From the NCBI GenBank assembly GCA_945910225.1, contig CAMDYG010000022.1, forward strand, positions 1-40,087: a stretch of DNA of 40,087 nt. Direction: 5' to 3'. Positions 1 to 6,982 of the stretch are shown piece by piece. The translations under genes and the position numbers were made by a program. Source of the stretch: an uncultured Eubacterium sp. GTDB lineage: Bacteria > Bacillota > Clostridia > Lachnospirales > Lachnospiraceae. A model generated the notes under the pieces. The model had not been told where the DNA came from. It saw nothing but the letters and a program-made list of their open reading frames with translations, and did no database searches. How positions within the stretch are numbered: position 1 is the stretch's first letter; each line of letters starts with the position of its first letter.

Positions 1-283
1 CCTGATGAAGTATAATACCTCCTATAAGCTGAACATGATAATGTTCCATGCCAAGTACTCTCTTGCTCGCCTCTCTTACTGTAGCAAATGCTTCTGGCAG
101 AATATCATCAAGTGTTTCACCCTTTGATAATCTTTCCTTAAACTCTTTAGTCTTTCCTTTTAATTCATCATCGCTTAACTTAGAAAATGCTTCTTTATAG
201 CTTTCTATCTTATCTGCGATAGGGTATATTCTTTTTAATTCATGTTCGCTATGTGTTCCAAATAACTTTTGAGCTAATCCCAT
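1..283 (-). CDS. secA: Preprotein translocase ATPase SecA, N-terminal part (cut by window edge)
   Basis: Only the first 94 residues are present; the gene runs off the left edge. SecA is the ATPase motor that drives secretory proteins through SecYEG. The visible protein begins [19 protein letters not shown] and continues with segments typical of the SecA amino terminus: a [20 protein letters not shown] stretch, [17 protein letters not shown], and [13 protein letters not shown], which leads into the Walker A region beyond the window. The ATG is preceded by AAGGAG at 7 to 8 bases. A promoter lies immediately upstream, between this start and the end of the methyltransferase gene. Identity is near certain from this conserved block. 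Confidence 0.95.
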   Translation of the reverse strand, partial: MGLAQKLFGTHSEHELKRIYPIADKIESYKEAFSKLSDDELKGKTKEFKERLSKGETLDDILPEAFATVREASKRVLGMEHYHVQLIGGIILHQ

Positions 284-323
284 TACCTTATACTTCTCCT
301 TATAAAAGCCTAATTATTCTGTA

Positions 324-352
324 ATTGTACCACCAAATACTGATTCTATCAA
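324..352 (-). promoter_or_regulatory. Likely secA promoter
   Basis: On the minus strand TTGATA (347-352) and TACAAT (324-329) are separated by 17 bases, a near-consensus sigma-A layout. It lies in the 77-base gap upstream of secA. No terminator is visible between the upstream methyltransferase stop and this promoter, so read-through from above is also possible. Confidence 0.65.
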
Positions 353-360
353 GCAGTCGT

Positions 361-1059
361 TTAACAGTCTGGTTTGTTATAAATATACATTCCGATATAT
401 TTCCATGAATCCGGCAATATTCTGTCAAACACAGCTGTATCAGCTCTGCCTAATCTCTCTCTTCCTTTTTCGCTTCTTCCAAAGCATCCAAGAACACCTG
501 CATATTTTTCTTCTACAAGCTGGAAATCCTTCATCAATTCATGAATTTCTTTTCTGCTCTCATAATGCCAGCTCTTGCCCCACCTGACAAATGTCTTTCT
601 TGCAAATCTGTGTAGGAATGAAGCCTGCATATTTTCAACAAAAACAAGTGTTCCTCCTGGTTTAAGGCACTGATATATTCCATCCACGCATGCCTTCTGT
701 TTGTCATAATCGTTAAATGAGCCAATTCCCCCTATAACAGACTTAAATACAACATAATCATATTGTCCGTAATACTTTTCTGGAATATCTGTTCCATCAA
801 CAGCCTCATAAACAACCCGGTCTGCAACATTGTATCTTTCATGCAATGCATTAGCCTTAGGAGTTGGACCTTCAAGGTCTGTGCATGTAACATAAGCCCC
901 ATTAAGTGCAAAATATAAAGATAAACCTCCATCTCTTGCTCCAAGTTCCAGAACTTTCTTATTATTAAAATCTATATTTCTTTTCTCAATAAAATCTATG
1001 AACTTACCCCAATTCTCAACATCCCACTCTATTACATCACACTTTAACTTGTAATCCAT
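361..1059 (-). CDS. Class I SAM-dependent methyltransferase, substrate unknown
   Basis: A 232-residue Rossmann-type methyltransferase. Motif I is VLELGARDGG near residue 40, followed by the acidic end of strand 2 (TCTDLEG) and a post-motif region with YDYVVFKSVIGGIG and LKPGGTLVFVEN, typical of the Methyltransf_11/25 class. No signal peptide or membrane segment. The frame can be opened upstream at GTG 1080, but that codon has no ribosome site, whereas ATG 1059 has GGGAGG six bases upstream, so I chose ATG. The substrate cannot be told from sequence; the aromatic-rich C-terminus with FVRWGKSWHYESRKEI suggests a small-molecule or glycan acceptor, but this is a guess. It stands between hpf and secA, probably under its own weak promoter since a terminator separates it from hpf. 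Confidence 0.85.
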   Translation of the reverse strand: MDYKLKCDVIEWDVENWGKFIDFIEKRNIDFNNKKVLELGARDGGLSLYFALNGAYVTCTDLEGPTPKANALHERYNVADRVVYEAVDGTDIPEKYYGQYDYVVFKSVIGGIGSFNDYDKQKACVDGIYQCLKPGGTLVFVENMQASFLHRFARKTFVRWGKSWHYESRKEIHELMKDFQLVEEKYAGVLGCFGRSEKGRERLGRADTAVFDRILPDSWKYIGMYIYNKPDC

Positions 1060-1148
1060 TGCATCCTCCCGATCCAGCACGTTCTGTCATTAGTATAAAA
1101 ACCAGAATATATATTAACATAATATGCATAAAAAATCTTTCTAAACAT

Positions 1149-1180
1149 AAAAAACCTGACAGGCATAATACCTGTCAGGT
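1149..1180 (-). terminator. Rho-independent terminator of hpf
   Basis: A perfect 10-base inverted repeat, ACCTGACAGG at 1154-1163 and CCTGTCAGGT at 1171-1180, has a 7-base loop. Read on the minus strand it is followed by a run of six T. It lies 28 bases past the hpf stop codon and separates hpf from the methyltransferase gene. Confidence 0.9.
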
Positions 1181-1207
1181 CAATCACATTAACATATACA
1201 ATCAATA

Positions 1208-1735
1208 TTAGTCAAGTTCTGGCTCAATAAGTCCGTAAGTATTACCTTTTCTCTTGTAAACAACATTAACTTCCTCTGTCTCAGAATTGAAGAATACATA
1301 GAAATTATGTCCTAAGAGTTCCATCTGTACGCATGCTTCCTCAGGATCCATTGGCTTAATTCCGAATCTCTTGGTTCTGATAATCTTAACCTCATCATCG
1401 TCATAATCCTTATCTACGAATTCCTGTGCAAATGCGGCTGCATTCTGTTGCTTATCAACAATCTTATTCTTATACTTCTTCAACTGACGTTCAATAACCT
1501 CTTCAACAAGATCAATTGATACGTACATATCACTGCTTACCTGCTCACTTCTGATAATGTTACCCTTAACAGGAATTGTTACCTCTATCTTCTGTCTTTC
1601 CTTCTCAACACTTAAAGTAACATTAACTTCTGTCTCTGGAGCAAAAAATCTGTCAAGCTTTCCAAGCTTTTCTTCTACTGCTGACTTTAATCCTTCTGTT
1701 ATATCAATATTTCTTCCTGTAATTATAAATCTCAT
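1208..1735 (-). CDS. hpf: Ribosome hibernation promoting factor, long form
   Basis: A 175-residue long-form HPF. The N-terminal domain (MRFIITGRNIDITEGLKSAV, residues 1 to about 100) is the YfiA/RaiA fold that occupies the decoding channel. After a linker with DKDYDDDEVKIIRTKRF comes the C-terminal dimerisation domain (KPMDPEEACVQMELLGHNFY, FNSETEEVNVVYKRKGNTYG). The long form lets one protein pair 70S ribosomes into inactive 100S dimers in stationary phase. The reading frame extends to a TTG at 1744, but AAGGAG directly abuts that codon and lies 9 bases before ATG 1735, which also matches the usual family start. Adjacency to secA is common in Firmicutes. It has its own promoter, leader and terminator. 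Confidence 0.96.
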   Translation of the reverse strand: MRFIITGRNIDITEGLKSAVEEKLGKLDRFFAPETEVNVTLSVEKERQKIEVTIPVKGNIIRSEQVSSDMYVSIDLVEEVIERQLKKYKNKIVDKQQNAAAFAQEFVDKDYDDDEVKIIRTKRFGIKPMDPEEACVQMELLGHNFYVFFNSETEEVNVVYKRKGNTYGLIEPELD

Positions 1736-1871
1736 GATGTCCAACTCCTTTACGTGTTTTATAATCGTGGGCCAAGGTAAGAATCTGATTAAACCCTTTC
1801 ACACCTTCTCAATCTAATATATCAGATCTTCTTACTTATTAAATCACTGCATATGCTGAAAGAAAACACTA

Positions 1872-1898
1872 TCATGAACCTCCAACGTTCATTGTCAT
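1872..1898 (-). CDS. Candidate 8-codon leader ORF in the hpf 5' region
   Basis: Minus-strand ATG 1898 opens MTMNVGGS followed by TGA then TAG. It is preceded by AAGGAGG with an 8-base spacer, as good a ribosome site as any real gene here. It lies between the hpf promoter and hpf, about 137 bases before the hpf start. A 7-base hairpin (CTGCATA, ATCA loop, TATGCAG) sits directly upstream, next to the ribosome site. It may be a translated leader peptide or a chance ORF; conservation would decide. Confidence 0.4.
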   Translation of the reverse strand: MTMNVGGS

Positions 1899-1978
1899 TT
1901 CTTTAACCTCCTTCTGCATAATCATATGCAGTAAACACGACCTTAAGATACAAAACTGTATACTTAATTTATGTAAAT

Positions 1979-2006
1979 ATTATATCACATCTTTGTAAAT
2001 TAACAA
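1979..2006 (-). promoter_or_regulatory. Likely hpf promoter with extended -10
   Basis: Minus-strand TTGTTA (2001-2006) and TATAAT (1979-1984) are separated by 16 bases, and TG stands one base before the -10 (extended -10). The predicted transcript carries a leader of about 235 bases before hpf. No sigma-B-like element was recognised. Confidence 0.7.
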
Positions 2007-2401
2007 GTATGTCCTTTAATTATTTTATGCAATTATGTCAAGCTCTTATATCCAACTTTTTTATTTTTCAGAATATTTAACAAAACATTTATTCTTATTT
2101 CATGATAGTAAATCATGATTAAATGTTGACCATTTTTTGTTGATAATGTGCATAACTTGGTTGATAAGTGTATTTTTAGTTAAATTCTGCCTTTTTCTTT
2201 GTTGATAACTTTTTGATATGTTCATAAACTCTGTCAAGCGATTATTGAAATAAATACAATTCTGATTTCTTTTTGGTAAGTATGCACAAGGCGATTTTTG
2301 TCAATATTTCTTTTTTATTTTTTTGTAGTATTTACTTGTGTTTTCCTGTATTATATTAACGATATTATTGAAATTAATCATAGCAGGAAATGAGGATTTT
2401 T
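2007..2401. other. AT-rich intergenic region with DnaA-box-like repeats
   Basis: A stretch of about 395 bases between the hpf promoter and the first SDR gene, with no supported gene. It holds an inverted repeat TCATGAT/ATCATGA (2100-2118) and five same-orientation 9-mers of the form TGTTNATAA or TGTGNATAA at 2138, 2147, 2159 (GGTTGATAA), 2200 and 2219. The one at 2147-2155 is, on the minus strand, TTATGCACA, a full match to the DnaA-box pattern TTATNCACA. The remainder is T-rich on the plus strand. No clear -35/-10 pair for the SDR gene was found. Confidence 0.6.
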
Positions 2402-3130
2402 ATGAAAAAAACTATCGTTATAACTGGAGCTTCCCGCGGAATTGGAAGAGCTGTTGCAATAGAACTTGCAGGAAAAGATACTAACATTGTCATTAACTGT
2501 GCTAAAAATGTGGATAAGTTAAATGAAGTAAAATCAATTATTGAAGAAAAAGGCAGTGCCTGTGAAACATTTATAGGAGATATGGGAAACTACAATGATG
2601 CTCAGAAAATGTTTGACATGTGTCTTCAGCATTTCGGACAGACAGATGTCCTTATTAATAACGCCGGAATATCTATAGTAGGCCTGTTTCAGGATATGAG
2701 CAGGGACGACTGGCGCAACATATGCAGTTCCAACATTGACTCCGTCTTTAACTGCTGCCACTTTGCAGTCAGGGACATGATAAAAAGGCACTGTGGAAAA
2801 ATCATTAATATTTCATCTGTATGGGGACTATATGGCGCAAGCTGCGAGGTTGCTTATTCTGCAACCAAAGGTGCCGTTAATGCATTTACCAGGGCTCTTG
2901 CAAAAGAGCTTGCACCAAGCCAGATCCAGATCAACGCCATCGCCTGTGGGGCAATAGATACTGACATGAATGGACATCTGTCTGATGACGACAAGGCAGC
3001 TCTTTCGCAGGAAATCCCTGCCGGCCGGTTCGGAACCACGCAGGAAGTAGCCCAGCTTGTTAATTCACTTATTAATATGAATAATTATCTTACCGGACAG
3101 ATAATAACTCTTGATGGTGGATGGATTTAA
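2402..3130 (+). CDS. SDR-family oxidoreductase, FabG-like
   Basis: A 242-residue classical short-chain dehydrogenase. The cofactor motif TGASRGIG is at residues 8-15, NNAG at 86-89, and the catalytic triad is S139, Y152, K156 (SSVWGLYG, YSATK). The C-terminal GRFGTTQEVAQLVNSL and LTGQIITLDGGWI are typical of 3-oxoacyl-ACP reductase (FabG) relatives. Fatty acid synthesis genes are not nearby, so it may instead act on another keto substrate. I chose ATG 2402 because GAGG lies 6 bases upstream; ATG 2390 would place its ribosome site too close. The gene ends 6 bases before the convergent CDF transporter stop, with no terminator between them. Confidence 0.88.
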   Translation: MKKTIVITGASRGIGRAVAIELAGKDTNIVINCAKNVDKLNEVKSIIEEKGSACETFIGDMGNYNDAQKMFDMCLQHFGQTDVLINNAGISIVGLFQDMSRDDWRNICSSNIDSVFNCCHFAVRDMIKRHCGKIINISSVWGLYGASCEVAYSATKGAVNAFTRALAKELAPSQIQINAIACGAIDTDMNGHLSDDDKAALSQEIPAGRFGTTQEVAQLVNSLINMNNYLTGQIITLDGGWI

Positions 3131-3136
3131 CTAATG

Positions 3137-4306
3137 TTACCCGATATAACTTTTATCAATTCTGATAACCGCACGGCACTCCTTTTGTCTTGCGGTTATT
3201 TTTCTCTGGATCTGATTCTTTATTTCATCATCAGACAAATGATACTTATAAGGAACAAGCACATCAAAGATAAGATTAGTGATAAACGGACCTTTGACTG
3301 TCCTGAAATCATGTATATCAAGTTCTTCTCCAACTGACTTCACAACTTCTTTGGTAATCTGTCTTAACTGGTTAATAACTTCATCATCCGTAACAACAGG
3401 ATCCATATGTATGCTTATAAAACATTTCATGTGTTTCTCAACCCTCTGTTCAGCCATATCTATATAATCATGTGCTTCCATCATATCCATATTAGCTGGA
3501 ACTTCCGCATGAAGAGAGGCATATACCCTTCCCGGTCCATAATTATGTACAATAAGATCATGTACACCTATTATATGCTTATCCTGAAGAACAATATCTT
3601 CCAGCTGCCTTACATATTCCTTCGTAGGCGGCTGGCCAAGAAGTGGCTGGAGTGTATCCTTTGCTGCTCCGAATCCTGCCAGCATTACAAATACTGCTAC
3701 AACAACACCAGCTATGCCATCAATATTGATATCAGAGAAAAGTGTAAGAAGCACGCCCGCAAGAACAACTGATGTTGCCACACAATCCGACAGACTGTCT
3801 GTTGCCGTAGCTTTCATAGCTGCAGAATCAACCTTTGCTCCAAGATATTTATTAAACTTTGCCATCCACATTTTCATAAGGATGGACAGCACAAGTATTA
3901 TCAGTGATGGAACAGATACCTCCAGAGGCGTAGGATGCAATATCTTCCTGAATGATGTTGTCAGAAGTTCAAATCCCATTATCACTATCGCTCCAGATAC
4001 TATGAATCCAGATATATATTCAATTCTTCCATGTCCATACGGATGCTCATAGTCAGCAGGCTTCCCCGCCAGTTTAAATCCAATAAGAGTAACAACTGAA
4101 GAACCTGCATCTGACAGATTGTTTACTGCATCTGCCATAATTGAAACAGAAGCCGTAAGTAATCCTGCCATTATCTTTGCTGTAAACAGAATCAGGTTAC
4201 ATATAATACCAACAATTCCAGCAAACACCCCATATCTGGTTCTTACATCAGGATCTTTTGTCCTGTCATAATCCTTTACAAATGTCTTAAGTAATAAATC
4301 AACCAT
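3137..4306 (-). CDS. Cation diffusion facilitator (CDF) transporter, possibly Mn-type
   Basis: A 389-residue CDF-family exporter with about six membrane helices in the first 210 residues, then a cytoplasmic metal-sensing domain (residues about 215-300) and an additional C-terminal extension of about 85 residues. CDF proteins expel divalent metals in exchange for protons. The metal site in helix 2 reads NNLSD (N-x3-D) and in helix 5 DSLSD (D-x3-D), with the family HPYGHGR loop between. Zinc members usually carry D-x3-D plus H-x3-D; the Asn/Asp plus Asp/Asp pattern is closer to manganese exporters of the MntE kind, so Mn is my inference, not a proof. The ribosome site is AAGGAG, 6 bases before ATG. 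It has its own promoter, divergent from the serine hydrolase gene. Confidence 0.92.
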   Translation of the reverse strand: MVDLLLKTFVKDYDRTKDPDVRTRYGVFAGIVGIICNLILFTAKIMAGLLTASVSIMADAVNNLSDAGSSVVTLIGFKLAGKPADYEHPYGHGRIEYISGFIVSGAIVIMGFELLTTSFRKILHPTPLEVSVPSLIILVLSILMKMWMAKFNKYLGAKVDSAAMKATATDSLSDCVATSVVLAGVLLTLFSDINIDGIAGVVVAVFVMLAGFGAAKDTLQPLLGQPPTKEYVRQLEDIVLQDKHIIGVHDLIVHNYGPGRVYASLHAEVPANMDMMEAHDYIDMAEQRVEKHMKCFISIHMDPVVTDDEVINQLRQITKEVVKSVGEELDIHDFRTVKGPFITNLIFDVLVPYKYHLSDDEIKNQIQRKITARQKECRAVIRIDKSYIG

Positions 4307-4343
4307 TTCCTTCTCCTTTTATCCCTGCTGCACATTATTTATT

Positions 4344-4372
4344 ATTATATACTATATCAGATTCAATTTAAA
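4344..4372 (-). promoter_or_regulatory. Likely promoter of the CDF transporter
   Basis: Minus-strand TTTAAA (4367-4372), 17-base spacer, TATAAT (4344-4349), 38 bases before the start codon. The -35 is only 4 of 6 to consensus. It lies back-to-back with the promoter of the serine hydrolase gene, with only 14 bases between the two -35 boxes. Confidence 0.6.
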
Positions 4373-4386
4373 GATTCATATTTTCA

Positions 4387-4416
4387 TTTACATTAAATAC
4401 GCATAAGGCTTATAAT
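4387..4416 (+). promoter_or_regulatory. Likely promoter of the serine hydrolase gene
   Basis: TTTACA (4387-4392) and TATAAT (4411-4416) with an 18-base spacer, 35 bases before the start codon. Divergent from the CDF promoter, so one regulator could act on both. Confidence 0.65.
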
Positions 4417-4450
4417 ATGAATAATTATTGTAATAATTTGGAGGTCTGTT

Positions 4451-5893
4451 ATGCTGGATTTTGAAACTGTAAGGCCTGAAACTGTTGGAATATCTTCAAA
4501 ATGTCTTACTAATTTTGCCAGAAGGCTTGAAAACTATAATATTCCCATGCACAGCATAATTGTTATGCGTCATGGAAAAATATGTATGGAAAGCTATTAT
4601 GCTCCATACACCAAAGACACTCTTCACAGAATGTTTTCTGTAACAAAATCATTTGTATCACTGGCTATCGGACTGCTGGCTGATGAAGGCAGAATTTCTC
4701 TTGATGACCATATAACTGATTATTTCCCGGAGAAACTCCCTGAATCAGGCGCACATCCTTACATGCAGATGCTTACCATACGCCAGATGCTTACTATGAG
4801 AACCTGTCATGATAAAAATGCATACAAAGTGGGCGGCTGTACCGACTGGGTTGGTTCTTTCTTCTCTGTCACACCAGATCATGTTCCGGGAACCAGTTTT
4901 TCTTATGACACAGCGTCTACCCATACATTGTGTGCTCTTGTGGAAAAGTTGACTAACATGAATCTTCTTGATTATCTGAGAACAAGGTTTCTTGATGAAA
5001 TTGGTTTTTCTAAAGAGGCATATATATTAAAAGCTCCTGATGGCAACAGCATGGGTGGTTCAGGAATGTGTGCAACTCCACGTGATGTTCTTAAAGTCAT
5101 GTATGTTGTATCACATAATGGATGTATTAATGGAAAACAGCTGCTTCCCGCAGATTACCTCAGAGAAGCTGTTGTAAAACATAGTGATCCATATGGCAAG
5201 TCTGGGACATGGGAAGAAATGCAGGGTTATGGATACCAGTTCTGGATAACCACACATAATGGATATGCTTTTTACGGAATGGGTGGGCAGCTTGCTGTAT
5301 ACTATCCCGACAAAGATATATGTCTTGTTACAACGGCTGATACACAGGGACGTCAGGGTGGTGTCCAGTGCATATATGATGCCTTCTATGAGGAAGTCTA
5401 TGATAAAACAGATCTGGCAGATAATTATATTTCACAATCAGATTGCGATTATAATGAACTCCTTGCATACGAAAGATCATGCCAGCTTCTTGTAGAACCT
5501 GGTAATTATGATTCTTCATTAATCAATATGATTAATGGCAAAACATATACATTTGACAATAATGCGTGCGGAATATCCGAACTTACCATCAGATTCTCTG
5601 ATACGGGTGGAACTCTCATGTATAGGAATACTACCGGAAATCATTTATTGGAATTCGGTCTTGGAAAGAATATTTTCCAGAATTTCCCGGACTACAATTT
5701 CAAATGTGGTGCAAGTGCAGCTTTCAGGGCTGATAATAATCTTCTCATCAAAGTCCAGATTATAGACAGTGCTGTTGGAAACTTATATATATCCTTAAGT
5801 TATACAGACAACTACATAACAGTAATGATGCGTAAGCTTGAAGAATCATACTTTAATGAATATCAGGGTGTATTCAGCGGAAAGTTACGTTAA
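4451..5893 (+). CDS. Beta-lactamase-fold serine hydrolase (class C-like family)
   Basis: A 480-residue protein of the penicillin-binding-protein-like serine hydrolase family (PF00144). The nucleophile motif S-x-x-K is S63-V-T-K66 within MFSVTKSF; the second motif is Y152-D-T where typical class C enzymes have Y-x-N; the third is YGMGGQ near residues 275-280, the usual replacement for KTG in this family. There is no signal peptide or membrane helix, so it is probably cytoplasmic, and an esterase or peptidase role is more likely than antibiotic hydrolysis. Residues from about 350 on form an extra C-terminal beta-rich domain. Start ATG has GGAGG six bases upstream. It is monocistronic, between its own promoter and a strong terminator. 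Confidence 0.88.
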   Translation: MLDFETVRPETVGISSKCLTNFARRLENYNIPMHSIIVMRHGKICMESYYAPYTKDTLHRMFSVTKSFVSLAIGLLADEGRISLDDHITDYFPEKLPESGAHPYMQMLTIRQMLTMRTCHDKNAYKVGGCTDWVGSFFSVTPDHVPGTSFSYDTASTHTLCALVEKLTNMNLLDYLRTRFLDEIGFSKEAYILKAPDGNSMGGSGMCATPRDVLKVMYVVSHNGCINGKQLLPADYLREAVVKHSDPYGKSGTWEEMQGYGYQFWITTHNGYAFYGMGGQLAVYYPDKDICLVTTADTQGRQGGVQCIYDAFYEEVYDKTDLADNYISQSDCDYNELLAYERSCQLLVEPGNYDSSLINMINGKTYTFDNNACGISELTIRFSDTGGTLMYRNTTGNHLLEFGLGKNIFQNFPDYNFKCGASAAFRADNNLLIKVQIIDSAVGNLYISLSYTDNYITVMMRKLEESYFNEYQGVFSGKLR

Positions 5894-5898
5894 ATCTA

Positions 5899-5938
5899 AA
5901 AAGCACGATGGAATGAAATCTACATCCATCGTGCTTTT
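5899..5938. terminator. Bidirectional terminator
   Basis: An 11-base perfect stem AGCACGATGGA/TCCATCGTGCT with a 12-base loop, flanked by AAAA on the left and TTTT on the right, so it works in both directions. It lies between the convergent ends of the serine hydrolase and the zinc-ribbon membrane protein genes. Confidence 0.9.
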
Positions 5939-5963
5939 ATATTAATCTCTATTTTGTCCGATA

Positions 5964-6815
5964 TTAGAACATAAGTCTGATAACCCATGTAGCAAAGCTT
6001 ACTGCTACATATGTTAATCCCATGATAACTGGAATCTTCTTCTCATCCTTGCAAAGTGCGCGGATTGCCATGAATACAAAAACATATCCTGCAACGGTTG
6101 CAAAAAGTGATGTACATATTGAAACTCTGCTAAAGAAGCTTACTGGTATAAGATCGATAACCCAGCTGAGAATCTTTGCTGGAACACCTAATACAGCAAG
6201 TATGCCATATGTAGCAAGTCCCTGTACATAAGTAACATTTGCCTTATTAAACGCCTTTGCAAGAAGCATTACAACAAGTGCAAATACTGCTGCTGATACT
6301 GCAACAAGAAGTATCTCTAAAAACATATACTTGAATATAGCACCAGTTTCATATGGCTTATATGATGTGTATGATGTATATGCTGATAACAGACTATCAA
6401 GGTCTGAACTTCCTGTTGTAACCTTTGCCTTTGAATTAGCGATAAGCATATCAAAAAGCTTAGTTAACATATTAATCAATGCCTCACCACCAATAAGAAT
6501 GGCAACAAGCACAATATTTACTTTAGCAACAAATGCAGAAACAGTCTCTACAGGTGCTGTAAATAATCCCTTGAATATATTAATATACTCCACAAATGGA
6601 TTAGGACCTGCTGGCTTAGCTGCCTGTGGCTGTACTGGCTGGCCACCTGGAACCTGCTGATATACAGGCTGCTGATAAGCCTGCTGCTGATTTACCTGCT
6701 GCTGGTATACAGGCTGTTGTGGCACTCCCATCTGTGGTGCTGCTGCCTGTGGCTGCTGGCATGTGCATATCTCACCTTCTTTTAAAGGCCTTCCACATCT
6801 CATACAAAAACTCAT
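5964..6815 (-). CDS. Zinc-ribbon membrane protein, Yip1-like
   Basis: A 283-residue membrane protein of unknown role. It opens with a small zinc ribbon (C4, C7, C17, C19 in MSFCMRCGRPLKEGEICTCQ), then a low-complexity linker of about 50 residues rich in Gln, Pro, Tyr and Val (repeats of QQPVYQQ and QQQAYQQ), then about five hydrophobic helices (residues about 95-283) of the Yip1-like type. The zinc ribbon and linker should be cytoplasmic. The start is well defined by AGGAGG eight bases before ATG. It is a single gene bounded by a strong operator-bearing promoter and the bidirectional terminator. I do not know its function; such zinc-ribbon membrane proteins are frequent in Clostridia. Confidence 0.8.
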   Translation of the reverse strand: MSFCMRCGRPLKEGEICTCQQPQAAAPQMGVPQQPVYQQQVNQQQAYQQPVYQQVPGGQPVQPQAAKPAGPNPFVEYINIFKGLFTAPVETVSAFVAKVNIVLVAILIGGEALINMLTKLFDMLIANSKAKVTTGSSDLDSLLSAYTSYTSYKPYETGAIFKYMFLEILLVAVSAAVFALVVMLLAKAFNKANVTYVQGLATYGILAVLGVPAKILSWVIDLIPVSFFSRVSICTSLFATVAGYVFVFMAIRALCKDEKKIPVIMGLTYVAVSFATWVIRLMF

Positions 6816-6855
6816 TCTTTTTCCCTCCTAAGGTTCAATTAATAAATACTTTTAA

Positions 6856-6884
6856 ATTATAGTATATAACCAATTGGTTATCAA
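6856..6884 (-). promoter_or_regulatory. Strong promoter of the zinc-ribbon membrane protein
   Basis: Minus-strand TTGATA (6879-6884), 17-base spacer, TATAAT (6856-6861): nearly perfect sigma-A promoter, about 40 bases before the start codon. The spacer is almost entirely filled by a perfect 16-base palindrome, see the operator entry. Confidence 0.8.
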
Positions 6885-6907
6885 CCTGTATCATAGTACC
6901 ATGATAC
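6866..6907. promoter_or_regulatory. Two adjacent operator-like palindromes
   Basis: ATAACCAATTGGTTAT (6866-6881) is a perfect 16-base palindrome lying between the -35 and -10 boxes. Six bases further upstream is GTATCAT, a 6-base gap, ATGATAC (6888-6907), another perfect inverted repeat just beyond the -35. This is the arrangement expected for repressor or activator sites; the binding proteins are not identifiable from the sequence. Confidence 0.6.
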
Positions 6908-6982
6908 CTTCCTTCCAGCAATTGCTTTATCTGCACATTTCATGCTCGTAAACTGCAAATATTGAACTTTACGCATCATTTA

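Noticed and set aside
2101-2290. Chromosome replication origin (oriC)
   Set aside because: DnaA-box-like repeats are present, but neither dnaA, dnaN, rpmH nor gyrase genes are near and only one box is an exact match.
4451-5893. Beta-lactamase resistance gene
   Set aside because: No signal peptide, second motif is Y-D-T and third is YGMGGQ; these mark the general serine hydrolase family rather than an antibiotic-degrading enzyme.
5897-5940. Inverted repeat as a transposon end
   Set aside because: It is a perfect stem with T-runs between convergent genes, so a bidirectional terminator explains it; no transposase or target duplication is seen.
6600-6720. CTG-rich triplet repeats as a microsatellite or CRISPR
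   Set aside because: They are codons for the Gln-rich linker of the zinc-ribbon membrane protein in frame; repeat units are irregular and short.
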